64,000 bases of DNA, taken from NCBI GenBank assembly GCA_027886175.1, contig JAJNNQ010000009.1, positions 11,018,501 through 11,082,500 of the forward strand. Direction: 5' to 3'. The stretch comes from Phylloscopus collybita. Its lineage: Eukaryota; Chordata; Aves; Passeriformes; Phylloscopidae. The notes below the pieces were generated by a model. That model made no database searches, was not told where the DNA came from, and saw only the letters and a list, made by a program, of their open reading frames with translations. How positions within the stretch are numbered: position 1 is the first letter of the stretch; every line of letters begins with the position of its first letter. Below are positions 27,733 to 36,599 of this stretch, one piece after another. The position numbers were made by a program, and so were the translations under genes.

Positions 27733-28270
27733 CAAACCAAAGCGGGTGGAGTGGCGCACTGAGGGGGCTCAGGGCGCAGCCGGCGGGGAGCGCGGCGAGG
27801 CGGCGGCGCCGGTGCCGGCGGGATCGGCAGGCGCGGAGCCGGGGCTGCGTGTCCGCTGATTTCCTCCGCGGGGCTCTCGGCCGTCGCCAGCGGTTTCCTC
27901 GGGGCCGTGATCGACCGGGACGGGTTTCCAGCGGAGCCAGCCGCTAAGAACGGCGGAGCGCTCGAAAGAAAGCCCGAGGGTGGGCAGGAGACACGGCGCC
28001 GAGCGGTCCCGACCGTCCGTCCCGTGGGTTCCACGGCCCGCCGGGCCCGCACTCGTGCCCAGCACCCTCCTCCACACAGCCCACCCCGAGCCATCGGCTC
28101 CGGTGCTGACACCGCCTCACTATTAGCGTCCTTTAGCCCCTTCTTCAGCACCAGCCGAACCGCGACAGCCCCCTCTTCTCCCCATCGCCCCAAATCCCGG
28201 TGCTCCGTTCCCCCGACAAACATCGGCCGGCAAACGGAGCTCTGGGGACAGCGCTTTATCTCGCGCTAGG
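27733..28270. promoter_or_regulatory. CpG island 3' of MSX1
   Basis: About 540 bp of very GC- and CpG-rich DNA begins some 400 bp beyond the MSX1 poly(A) site. Open frames occur on both strands (for example 27907-28269 + and 27732-28223 -) but all are low-complexity A, P and R sequence typical of GC-rich shadows. No conserved protein is recognised. It could be a promoter for a non-coding RNA, perhaps antisense to MSX1, or a Polycomb-recruiting island of the MSX1 domain. Those are inferences; the composition is seen directly. Confidence 0.65.
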
Positions 28271-28664
28271 CTTGGCACTGAGGTGTGGGCCACCAATCTT
28301 CACAGCCAGCGGGGGCTGCGGCCGGGACCCTCCCAGACACGGGCCAGGAAGGGAGAGGAGCAACTTTCCTCTTTCCTAGGGCTAAGGAAATCACAGGCAC
28401 CTTCGGGGCAGGGATGCGGTGAGAACTGCTGGCAAGGAGCAGTGCAGGGGGAAAAGGAGGAAACCTTAAACAGCTGTGAGGACATGGCAGCTCCGGGAGA
28501 CACAAAGTTGAAAACTCAGCTGCTGTCTCACTATCCAAGGCTGAAGTCTCCTGGAGAAGAGGGAAAACGGCTACTGTAGCCAGTCCCTCTCTTGTCCCCC
28601 AACACACAAACTCGGTCTCTCTGTCACCCCTGAGAGGGCTAAGAGCAAGCAAACAAATTACATC

Positions 28665-29250
28665 AAACAGTAGCTTAAAATTAATTTATTTAACAAATAT
28701 AGCTATAATATAAATGATAATAAAATTTCAAATATACAGTATATTACATAGTACACAGAGCCCCTTCCAAAGGAGCTGGTGGAGGAGCAAATAAAGTAAC
28801 AGACAGTGCTGTTACACGGGAACGGGAAAGGCTGTTTTACACTTCTGCCTCTTGACCTCGCCTTGCAGAAAGTAAGAGAAATGTCCCTCAGTCCCCTTTT
28901 TCCACCTCTTCCACAGTTCCTTTCCCCATGGCAGGGGGCTCTCTGCAGGCTGCCAGCTAGTCCCAGAGAAGCAGGACACAGCTGGCCCATTACCACCCTG
29001 CGCCTGGAAAAAGCTGGGGTAATGCCTCAGGTTTCTGCCAGCTCCCCAGGACTGCTGAGGAGATCAGAACAGTGCTGGTATATAAGGGCTCAGCATCAGA
29101 AGGGGAAGCAGAGAAGTCAAGCAGAACCAGACTGGAGGAGTCTCTGCCATAGGGTCCATGGGGAAGTCCACAGAGAAGAGCCAGAGGAGCAGGGAGGGAA
29201 TGTGTATGGAGCCAGCGGGAGCAGACAGCCAGCAGTGCTGGGCTCAGGCT
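28665..29250 (-). other. MSX1: MSX1 3' UTR with poly(A) signal
   Basis: Downstream of the TAG stop the minus strand runs about 585 nt to a canonical AATAAA at 28690-28685. It is followed by a T/GT-rich stretch (TGTTTGATG, TTTGTTTGCTTG) that fits a downstream cleavage element. The last 80 nt before the signal are strongly A/T-rich, with several ATTTAT/TTTATT words, while the UTR near the stop is GC-balanced. The cleavage point is inferred at roughly 28660-28675. No competing AATAAA is seen closer to the stop on this strand. Confidence 0.75.
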
Positions 29251-29970
<720 letters not shown>

Positions 29971-30119
29971 CTATCTCCTGCCACCACGGCTAGCCTGGCT
30001 CACTCAGAGGAGACGCAAATAAAGGGAAAGACCCTTCAAAAAGAAGAAAAAAAGTCCTGTCCTTTTATTGGATTACAGGAAAAAAAATAAACAAAACGGG
30101 CTGGTTTCTCAGTCTCACA

Positions 30120-30200
30120 CCCTCTTCATTAGGCCCCTGGGAACCGGATTAAGCATGTAATTAATTACGAGGTCTGAATTGACACTCATGCTCTATCTAC
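30120..30200. promoter_or_regulatory. Intronic element with GTAATTAATTAC palindrome
   Basis: A perfect 12-bp palindrome GTAATTAATTAC (30157-30168) holds two overlapping TAATTA homeodomain sites. It lies beside GGATTAAG (30147), an OTX/PITX-type word, within MSX1 intron 1. MSX1 itself prefers TAATTG/TAATTA, so autoregulation is a possible reading, which is inference. Confidence 0.4.
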
Positions 30201-30544
30201 CACTCTTCACCGGTCTGCTCCTCTCCTCTTATTTAACATTTCTAAGGGTCTTCAACATCCATCTGTCCCGGGTTTACTTAGCAACAGCAAATTTTACTTT
30301 GCAATTTAAATAAATTAAAACGCTGCTTTACACAAGTCCTGTCGGGAAACCCGGCGTTCTTCAAGGGACAGAGAAAGCAGCTGTTTGTAGCTTTGCTAAG
30401 GGTACCCAAACGCTTGGAGAGCCTCAGACCAAGGTCATCCATTTCTACGGGATCCCTGGCAGGAAGGGAGCGCGGCCAGGCCGAGGGCAGCCGGCCCAGA
30501 CCCGGACTCAGCGCAGCCACTGGAGATTAACGGGCTTCTCTGAT

Positions 30545-30670
30545 CTCGGCTCTCACGCCGACATGATTTGTAACAGTATCAATTTATTACAAATTAATAA
30601 TTTGTATTAATTTAAACCACTCTGCATTAAAGCAGGAAAACATCACTGATTGTGACTCTTTGGACTTTGG
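30545..30670. promoter_or_regulatory. Intronic AT-rich inverted repeat element
   Basis: TACAAATTA (30588-30596) and TAATTTGTA (30598-30606) form a perfect 9-bp inverted repeat around one A. The arms extend imperfectly to about 30581-30613. It is embedded in otherwise GC-balanced intron, and the 3' side contains TTAAAGCAGG and GATTGTGACTC. A cluster of ATTA/TAAT sites in a homeobox-gene intron is a good enhancer candidate. No transposon termini are seen. Confidence 0.45.
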
Positions 30671-31168
30671 AGATGGACCATTTAGGACAGCCGTTGAGGC
30701 TGAAGCTCGCAAAGCTCCCGCTTCTAGGAAACCGGTCTGTGCGGATCCTTATGGAATTATTTGAGCCACTTTCTGAGAAAGCCTCAGTGGTGTTGAGTCA
30801 AAAACTGCGTAGCTAGTTCGAGCCCCAGGTTAGATTAACAGGCTGGCCATGTGGCTTTTTCTTCCCCCCCCCGGTTAACACTTGGCACAAGATCTCAGCC
30901 AGGAACGGCCGCTCTTCCTGTGCGTTCGCAGCCATCCGCCACACACTCCCGAATCCCTTCAGTACTTTGGACGGATCGAAATGGCTCAGGAAAGTGCAAA
31001 CCGCACTTTTTATGATATAAAAATAAACCGGGAGAGGCAGGCAGGGCGAAAGCGACAGGAAAGCCCCGGCCACCCGCACAGCTTTGCCCTCGGTCCGCCC
31101 GGCCCCACGGGAAGGTCGCAGCCGGCCCGGAGAGCTCCCATCCCTCCTAATCCAGGACCATTACTTAC

Positions 31169-31622
31169 TCGGAGGAGGCGGCGAGAACCGCGGGGTTTGC
31201 ATCCAGGGGCTCCGCTCCTGCTTCTCGGGGCTTTCCGCCTTGACCAGCGTGTCTTCGGGCAGCTTGACCAGCCCCCCGACGGAGAAGTGCCCGCCGAGGG
31301 GCAGCGGGGAAGGCGGCGCCTCCGCCGACAGCGTGCCCAGGCGAGGGCTGAGGCTGGCGCGGGCGGCCGCCCCAGCGCCTGGCGGGGGCCCGGCGCCCTC
31401 GGGTCCGTCCCTGCCTCCCGGCTTCCTGTGGTCGGCCATGAGCGCCTCCACGCTGAACGGCAGGAGGGATGGGGAGACCTTGGGCTTGTCGCTTTCCTCC
31501 TCCCCGCCCATCGCCGCCGCGACGGGGAGCGCGCCGCCGCCGGGACTGCTGAAGGCGGATGCGGGCAGCTCGTCGCTGCGGACCCCGGTGGGCGCGGCGG
31601 TCATATCCACAGCCGGGGCCAT
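31169..31622 (-). CDS. MSX1: MSX1 coding exon 1 (residues 1-151 plus first base of codon 152)
   Basis: This exon encodes the N-terminal half of homeobox protein MSX1. The start chosen is the ATG at 31622-31620 (MAPAVDMT), matching the MAPAADMT start of the human protein. Its Kozak context is mixed (T at -3, G at +4), and an in-frame second ATG at 31604-31602 (M7) has G at -3. Visible blocks are residues 46-69, [20 protein letters not shown] and following, containing the eh1-like FSVEALM used by MSX proteins to recruit Groucho/TLE; residues 112-124, [13 protein letters not shown]; the SUMO-type VKAE around K128; and SPWMQ at 138-142, followed by PRFSPPPP. The wording [14 protein letters not shown] and LVKAESPEK is typical of MSX1, not MSX2. 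The region between residues 70 and 110 is low-complexity (P, G, A). The exon ends with a single A before the GTAAGT donor. The open frame continues upstream of the ATG, but I see no support for coding there. Confidence 0.95.
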
Positions 31623-32060
31623 GCAGGGGCGGCCCGCCGTCGCCACCGCAGCGCCGGGCGGGAGCGAGCAGGGCCGCCGCTCATGGGGCCGGGGCACGCC
31701 AGGCGCGGGGGCACGGGCAGCCCTCAGCGCGCTCCAGCCCCGCGCCGCCGGCGCCGCCTCATAAAGCGGCGCGCGGGCGGCCCCGCCCAACCGGCGCTCT
31801 GGGGGCGGGATCGCGCCGTCTCATTGGCTGCGGCCCCCGGGGCTCGCGGGGGGGCGGGGCCGGGATTGCCGTCGGAGCGCCCCGCGCGCCCCGCCCCGCC
31901 CCGCGCGCCCCGCCCCGCCCCCGCCCTCGGCCCCGCTCCGCGCCCCGGCCCCGCTCCGCGCCCCGGCCCCGCTCCGCGCCCCGGCTCTCATCTCAGGCGC
32001 GGCAGAAGAAGGCCGGCTAGCCGGCACACCGCTCCGCTCTGGAGACGGGAAGGCTCAAAA
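31623..32060 (-). promoter_or_regulatory. MSX1: MSX1 promoter, 5' UTR and CpG island
   Basis: This is very GC- and CpG-rich DNA immediately upstream of the start codon. Reading the minus strand toward the gene, there is a GC-box cluster (GGGCGG on the opposite strand at 31852-31857), a CCAAT box (31827-31823), another GC box (31803-31808) and a weak TTTAT word at about 31766-31762. The spacing suggests transcription starting near 31730-31750 and a 5' UTR of about 110-130 nt, which is inference. The CpG island continues through exon 1 to about 31.06 kb. This arrangement fits an Sp1/NF-Y-type CpG promoter without a strong TATA box. Three copies of an 18-bp GC repeat lie at its distal edge. Confidence 0.7.
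31929..31982. repeat. 18-bp GC-rich tandem repeat, three copies
   Basis: Three perfect head-to-tail copies of the unit GGCCCCGCTCCGCGCCCC occupy 31929-31946, 31947-31964 and 31965-31982. They sit about 300 bp upstream of the MSX1 start codon inside the promoter CpG island. Each unit carries GC-box-like CCCCGC words, so copy number could change the number of Sp/KLF-type sites. Flanking DNA (31880-31925) is a degenerate CCCCGCC array. Confidence 0.9.
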
Positions 32061-32222
32061 CTCGGGAAAAAAACGTGTTAATGTCGTAAAACATGCCGGC
32101 TTTTCTGTTCGTAAAGCGCAAGGGAGCGAGCCCGCTCTTCTGCAAAACTAGCGAATACCGGGCTGTCCCGAGTGTGACCTCTCAAAGGGAAGGAGACCAT
32201 GCCCGTTCCGCAGTCACTTTGT

Positions 32223-32292
32223 GGGGTTTTTTGTTTGCTTACTTGTTTTTGTTTGTTTGTTTGGTTGGTTGGTTAGTTGGTTTTGTTTTTAA
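32223..32292. repeat. GTTT/GGTT low-complexity block
   Basis: Runs of TTTG, then GGTT units, make a G/T-only stretch of about 70 bp, about 600 bp upstream of the MSX1 start codon and outside the CpG island. Confidence 0.85.
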
Positions 32293-32539
32293 ATGACCTC
32301 CAGCCCCGCGGTGTGTTGTGTGACTGGAGATCTGCGGTTATACACGTACCCGCATACACAACGCATAAACTGAGCTACTGCTCATGGCATAGATGTGTGC
32401 GTGTCTGCCGATAACGAAATGTTCTTTCGCGTAAAAAGGAGCACATAAACCCCTGAGCCCCTAAAGCCCCGGCTATTTTGTTTTGTAAATTCGTTTTACG
32501 ATCCCTTATCCCCGCGCCCAGGACGGATGTGCAGTAAAA

Positions 32540-32680
32540 CGGAGCCGCTCTCTAATAACGGGATTGGCCGCTCGCTGAGAAAAGTTTATTGATAGCTGCA
32601 GGGCTCTAATCTCCTCGGAACACAAGAGCCTCTTGCAGTCATTTAAGGGCAATTATCTAAACGGGGAGGGACAGCGAATT
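32540..32680. promoter_or_regulatory. Candidate proximal upstream element
   Basis: This is a balanced-composition segment about 1 kb upstream of the start codon, with CTAATAAC, ATTGG (32563-32567), TTTATTGATAGC, CTAATCTCC and GGCAATTATC words. It has no repeats and lies between two low-complexity blocks. It resembles a conserved non-coding element, but conservation cannot be seen from one genome. Confidence 0.35.
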
Positions 32681-33019
32681 TCCTTTCCTTTTAACTGGAC
32701 CCTATAAAGATGGTAGATTAGGAGTGTATAGATTATGAAATGAATTGATATAATAGACATTTTATTAACTGATAAGCAACAGGATCTGATTGAAATGAAT
32801 TGTCCTGCGGCCAGCTCCACACACACTTATCTCACACACGCGTGAGCATACGCCCTTGCGGGGTGTTTCCTGCGTCCTGCACGTACATGGCGCCCACCTC
32901 CCGCGTGTGCTGTGCTCACGGACCATCCCTCTCACCCCTGGGGGTAGTCTGGAGACGGCTTGCGGGCTACTCCCGCAGATTCCTATACATGAAGGCGAAG
33001 GCACTTTGCACAGGCATAT

Positions 33020-33260
33020 AGCTCACATCGGCACATCCAGCTGCGCTCCTGCTCCGCGCAGCCCCGCTGAGCGCTCCTGCCAGGCGGGAGCAGCGGTGCC
33101 GCCCGGCCCAGCCCAGCCCAGCCCAGCCCAGCCCAGCCCAGCCCTGGCCAGGCCGGGCCGGCTCCGGGCCCCGCCGGTGCCGCTGCCCGCGCTGCCCGCA
33201 GCCTCCTCCGCGCCCCATCGGCCCGGGGGGCCGGGTCGGGCCGCGTCGGGGAGAGGGGAT
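33020..33260. other. GC-rich patch 1.4 kb upstream of MSX1
   Basis: CpG-rich sequence includes the CCCAG tandem array. It directly abuts a motif-rich AT-containing segment (33.28-33.42 kb) listed as a candidate enhancer. No gene is recognised. Confidence 0.5.
33096..33143. repeat. (CCCAG)n pentanucleotide tandem repeat
   Basis: About eight head-to-tail CCCAG units lie within a GC-rich patch (33.03-33.26 kb) upstream of MSX1. They produce spurious proline- or glycine-rich open frames on both strands. Confidence 0.9.
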
Positions 33261-33281
33261 GGGGGGTGCTCGGAGAAGCGG

Positions 33282-33420
33282 CTGCATTGCTAATTGCGAG
33301 AATAAACAATCTGTCACGATTAGTCAGTGCCTCTAATAGGCAGACAAGTGATGTTGTTTTTAGGCGCCAGCAGCGGTCTGATCAAAGGCTTCAGCTGGAG
33401 GGGGACTATTGAGGACGTTA
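33282..33420. promoter_or_regulatory. Candidate enhancer with TCF/LEF, SOX and homeodomain words
   Basis: Within about 140 bp there are TAATTG (33291), AACAAT (33305, SOX-type), TAAT (33334), CAGACA (33341, SMAD-type), the strong TCF/LEF word TGATCAAAGG (33379-33388) and an E-box CAGCTG (33392). MSX1 is known to respond to BMP and Wnt signals, so the combination at 1.7 kb upstream is plausible as an input element. Calling it an enhancer is inference from motif clustering. Confidence 0.45.
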
Positions 33421-33929
33421 ACCCGCATCAAGGGAGCAAGGCGCCTTAGCCCTGGGACATCGGCACATTCAGCCTGACAAAATTAGTTTGCTCTACCAAT
33501 CACACGACATTTTCCCAAAGCCCGGTACTCGGCACGAAGATGCACCCCCCACCCCACCCCCGACTAAGACAACACTCACATATATCGATGCATCTTGTTT
33601 CACAGTGTCACGGTGTCCCCTCCACCCGATCCTACAGGTAGGATCTTGTTCTGTTTGGATTTTTAAATTATTTTTTTCCCTGATTCCGAACTTAACCGTG
33701 CAAAAGAAGAAGTGTTGTATTTATTAGACCTCGAGGCAGCCCCTGGGCTCAGTTCCATCTTGTTTGATGAAAATATGAAAATGAAAATTAGAGCTGCTGG
33801 CTTTTTTCCCCCCCTCCTCACTTTTCTTTTGCACAATGGTTTGAACATAGGGATGTTGCTGAGGTTTGAAGAGATGCTTGTGCGTCCCACACCGGGAGCG
33901 CGATCCCGCTCTCATTTAGACTTGACAGA

Positions 33930-34240
33930 ATGAGATAATTAGCTCTTTATTTATCTCCCAGCAATGAGCGCTTTGTGTTTACATTTCTGTCATACTCGCT
34001 GGTATTTCAATCACTGTAGCAATCACCATAGCAAGGACTTGATTCTAATTCACATGCTGGCTTTTCATCTGCTGGGCTGAAAACGAGATGCCAGTAAAGT
34101 TCCTTTCGTTTCTTGCTCATTTTTCCTTTACATTTTTTCTTAAAGAAATCTACAAGTTTTAAGTTAGGAATGGAAAAAATACATTTGCAAAACGAAATCT
34201 CCCCCAAGATTGATTTCTGTGTTCAGCGGGAAATTTTCAG
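33930..34240. promoter_or_regulatory. Candidate upstream element with 12-bp tandem ATCAC motif
   Basis: AT-rich, repeat-free sequence contains GATAATTAGC (33934) and two adjacent 12-bp units, CAATCACTGTAG (34008-34019) and CAATCACCATAG (34020-34031), followed by GATTCTAATTC. Paired TGATTG/CAATCA words are typical PBX/HOX-type sites. Enhancer status is inferred. Confidence 0.35.
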
Positions 34241-34850
34241 TTTCTAAACTCTTCCTCCCTTCCTTACTGCGCTTTGGGTGACCAAAACACCACTGGATTT
34301 TAGGAACACTTTTTGTACCTGTTTCGTGTTGTTGATACTCTGGTTTGCTTTTAGATGCCCCTCTTTTGTTCCGCCCTGGGCTGCAAGGAAAATCGAAGTA
34401 TAAGGGCAGAGGGAAATAGGTGACTTTATTGGTGCTTGTTCCAGTCCGGTGTTTTTATTGGGAGCCGTGGCGTTTCCCTGAAGGCAGTTGTGCTAGATAA
34501 CAATATTGGGCAATTAGCATCCTAAACAGTCCCGTTTCAATATAATGAATGTGCTAGGCAAAGCCATTACCCATAGCATTTTATTTCGGTGGGAATACAA
34601 CAAGGGCTGGGAGGAGTGCGTGGGGGATGGGGAGAAAGGACAGGAGGCAGCGCTAAGCCAATTCAGGGCATTGTCCGCCTTTTGTAAACGTTATCTTTGA
34701 CTTAAAGGCAGAACTCAGAAAGGAGAGGGGTGTTGTTGTTGCCCTTGTTTCTATTTTATTTCTCCCGAGACAGCAGCTCTTAGGACACCAGACAGTCCCG
34801 CAGGACACGAGCCGGCTTTGGGCAGCTCCGGGGCAGTTCTGCTCGCCGGG

Positions 34851-34905
34851 CACCGCCTGCGCACCGCCTGCGCGCCCCCTGCGCGCTCCCTGCGCGCCCC
34901 TCGGC
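34851..34905. repeat. 11-bp GC-rich tandem repeat (four units)
   Basis: Units of 11 bp, CACCGCCTGCG at 34851-34861 and 34862-34872, then CGCCCCCTGCG and CGCTCCCTGCG to 34894, form a diverging tandem array about 3.2 kb upstream of MSX1. Several CTGCGC words resemble NRF1 half-sites. Confidence 0.85.
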
Positions 34906-35334
34906 AGCCTTGCTTCATCTCTGCGAGACTCAGCCCTGGGGGCAAAGAGCCAGAACTGTCGCAAGTGCTAAAAATGTCCCGCGGGCTTTACAAGCCCTCA
35001 AAGCCCTTCAAGTACTCAAAGACCTCCCTGATATTGTCGCTGGTTTCCGAGTGTCGGCAAAACGCGAAAACACCTCAGTTCTTTTCTTTTTGTCTTCTCT
35101 CCCCCGCCTTTATTTATTTTTTTTTAATTTTTTTTAATTTTCCTCACTCTCTTTCTCCCTACTCCTTTCTGTCCAGATTAAACATAACCCGAACTACTTT
35201 TAAGACTTCAGGCACCTGGACTGGTCCTCGCGAGGTCACCAGGAGCTGTTTGGATGTCCAAACTCCAGTCGCCGAGGCGTCCTCGGCTCTTTGAGGGTCG
35301 GAGGAGCCGGGCTGAAAAGAAGGCACTATTTCAA

Positions 35335-35530
35335 GTGGCCTAAATTAATTTGATCGCGACATTGTGATGCACTTGGAAAAGATGAAAGAAAAGGCTGGCC
35401 GTCTCCTCCAAGATCTCTATAATTATAGATAATATATCCTATTTCAAAGCAATTAGCTCAATCAGGCGTAACGAGGCACTTTGCTGCCAGGGAGTAACAA
35501 TGCCTTACGGTTATTTAAGCTTCAAGATGT
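35335..35530. promoter_or_regulatory. Candidate enhancer with TAATTA palindrome
   Basis: A perfect 14-bp palindrome TCTATAATTATAGA (35416-35429) is centred on TAATTA. Nearby are TCAAGTGG (NKX2-type), TAAATTAATTTGATC, and CAAAGCAATTAGCTCAATCA at about 35444. The segment is repeat-free and lies just before the upstream CpG island. The motif content suggests homeodomain input; function is inferred. Confidence 0.4.
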
Positions 35531-35664
35531 CAAGCAGACTTCGAGACTCTGCTCTGCCCAAAAGGGAACTTGGCTGCCTTGGTGAAAGCCCCATGGCTAA
35601 GGCATTGGTCTCCCTTCAGTGACAACACCCTTATTAATTTAATATGTATTTTAAAGCTCTTGCA

Positions 35665-36425
35665 AAGTTGTCGACTCCGCTGGAGAAGAGCACCCGCTCC
35701 TCCAGGCGCGTTTGGGGCCGGTGCCTGCGTTGGCATCACCTCTGCCCCTGCCCGCCAGCACCGACCTGCCTCACCTCGCCTGCTCGCTCCGGAGTACTTG
35801 TGCTCTCCGAGCCTTTCCCCCACTCGGTGCCTTTCTCTCGTCGGCTTTTTGGGGTGATTCCTGCTGTGTCTCACGGAGTTCTGCAGGAGCAGCCGCTGAT
35901 GGGGCGCACCAGTCGATGCGCCGCTCCAAGCCCCGGTGCAGAGAGTTCCCTGCCGAGTCAGCGCCTCCTCCGAGCCCCCAGAGCTTCACCCTGCCCTCGC
36001 CTCGGCTTTTACCTGAAGCGCTGCAGATGGCAAGGTCCGAGAGCACCGAGCGCTCGGCGTTAGCCGCGGGCCGGCTGTTCCGTGTGCGAGCCCGCCCGGG
36101 CGTGAGGGGCTCCGCAGTAACACCCGGAGGGGAGCACGGCCCCAGGGCCCGAACCCCCTCGCCCTGACCCAAACCCACAAGCGGCGTGCGCGGAGCGGGC
36201 TCTCTCCCCGTGCCCGGGGGCGGCGGCTGTGGGTGCGGGTTTAGGCCGAAATGCCGAAGAGCAGCTCCCGCCCGCTTGCCGGAGGCGCTGCGATCCCCGC
36301 GCAGAGCTGCGGCCCCGCTGCCCCGCCACAGCCCCGGGGCTCGGCGGGGCCGCCCCCGAGCCTCTGCCCAGCGCCGCACGGCCCGGCCCCGAGCGGCAGC
36401 GACAGCGGAGCCCTGCGAGAACGAA
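35665..36425. promoter_or_regulatory. Upstream CpG island about 4-5 kb 5' of MSX1
   Basis: About 760 bp are strongly GC- and CpG-rich. They contain many overlapping open frames on both strands but no recognisable protein. It lies in the position expected for an upstream island of a developmental transcription factor gene. It may be a non-coding RNA promoter or a Polycomb-associated island. No CCAAT or TATA arrangement clearly sets a direction. Confidence 0.6.
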
Positions 36426-36599
36426 TCGCTGCCGAGGGAAAATTATGAACTGTACAAGTAGCCTGTCAGCTCTCCTTTCAGGGTTTTTTTACTGTTGGAT
36501 GATAACTGAAGAGAAAAAAAAAAATTAAAGGTAAAATATTTTAAAAATAATGCCCTAAACCGGTAAAGCACTTCAAGGGAAAGAGGAGGCCGGCGACGT

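Noticed and set aside
1..28000. Search for CYTL1 exons (expected on the MSX1 3' side by human gene order)
   Set aside because: No frame resembling its cysteine-rich secreted protein was recognised. It probably lies beyond the left end.
27732..28269. Long overlapping frames in the 27.7-28.3 kb CpG island
   Set aside because: Frames on both strands of similar length and arginine/proline/alanine-rich content are expected from stop-poor GC-rich DNA. No homologue is recognised.
31623..31790. N-terminal extension of MSX1 from an ATG at 31790
   Set aside because: It lies at or upstream of the inferred transcription start, has low-complexity A/R/P content and does not match the MSX1 N-terminus, which begins MAPA-x-DMT at 31622.
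30882..32081. 399-codon open frame on the + strand across MSX1 exon 1 and promoter
   Set aside because: It is antisense to the real exon, is dominated by R, P, A and G from CpG-rich DNA, and has no recognisable domain. It is a compositional shadow.
35644..36528. Multiple frames of 90-200 codons in the upstream CpG island
   Set aside because: Same compositional reason. The frames conflict with each other on both strands and none shows a domain or splice logic.
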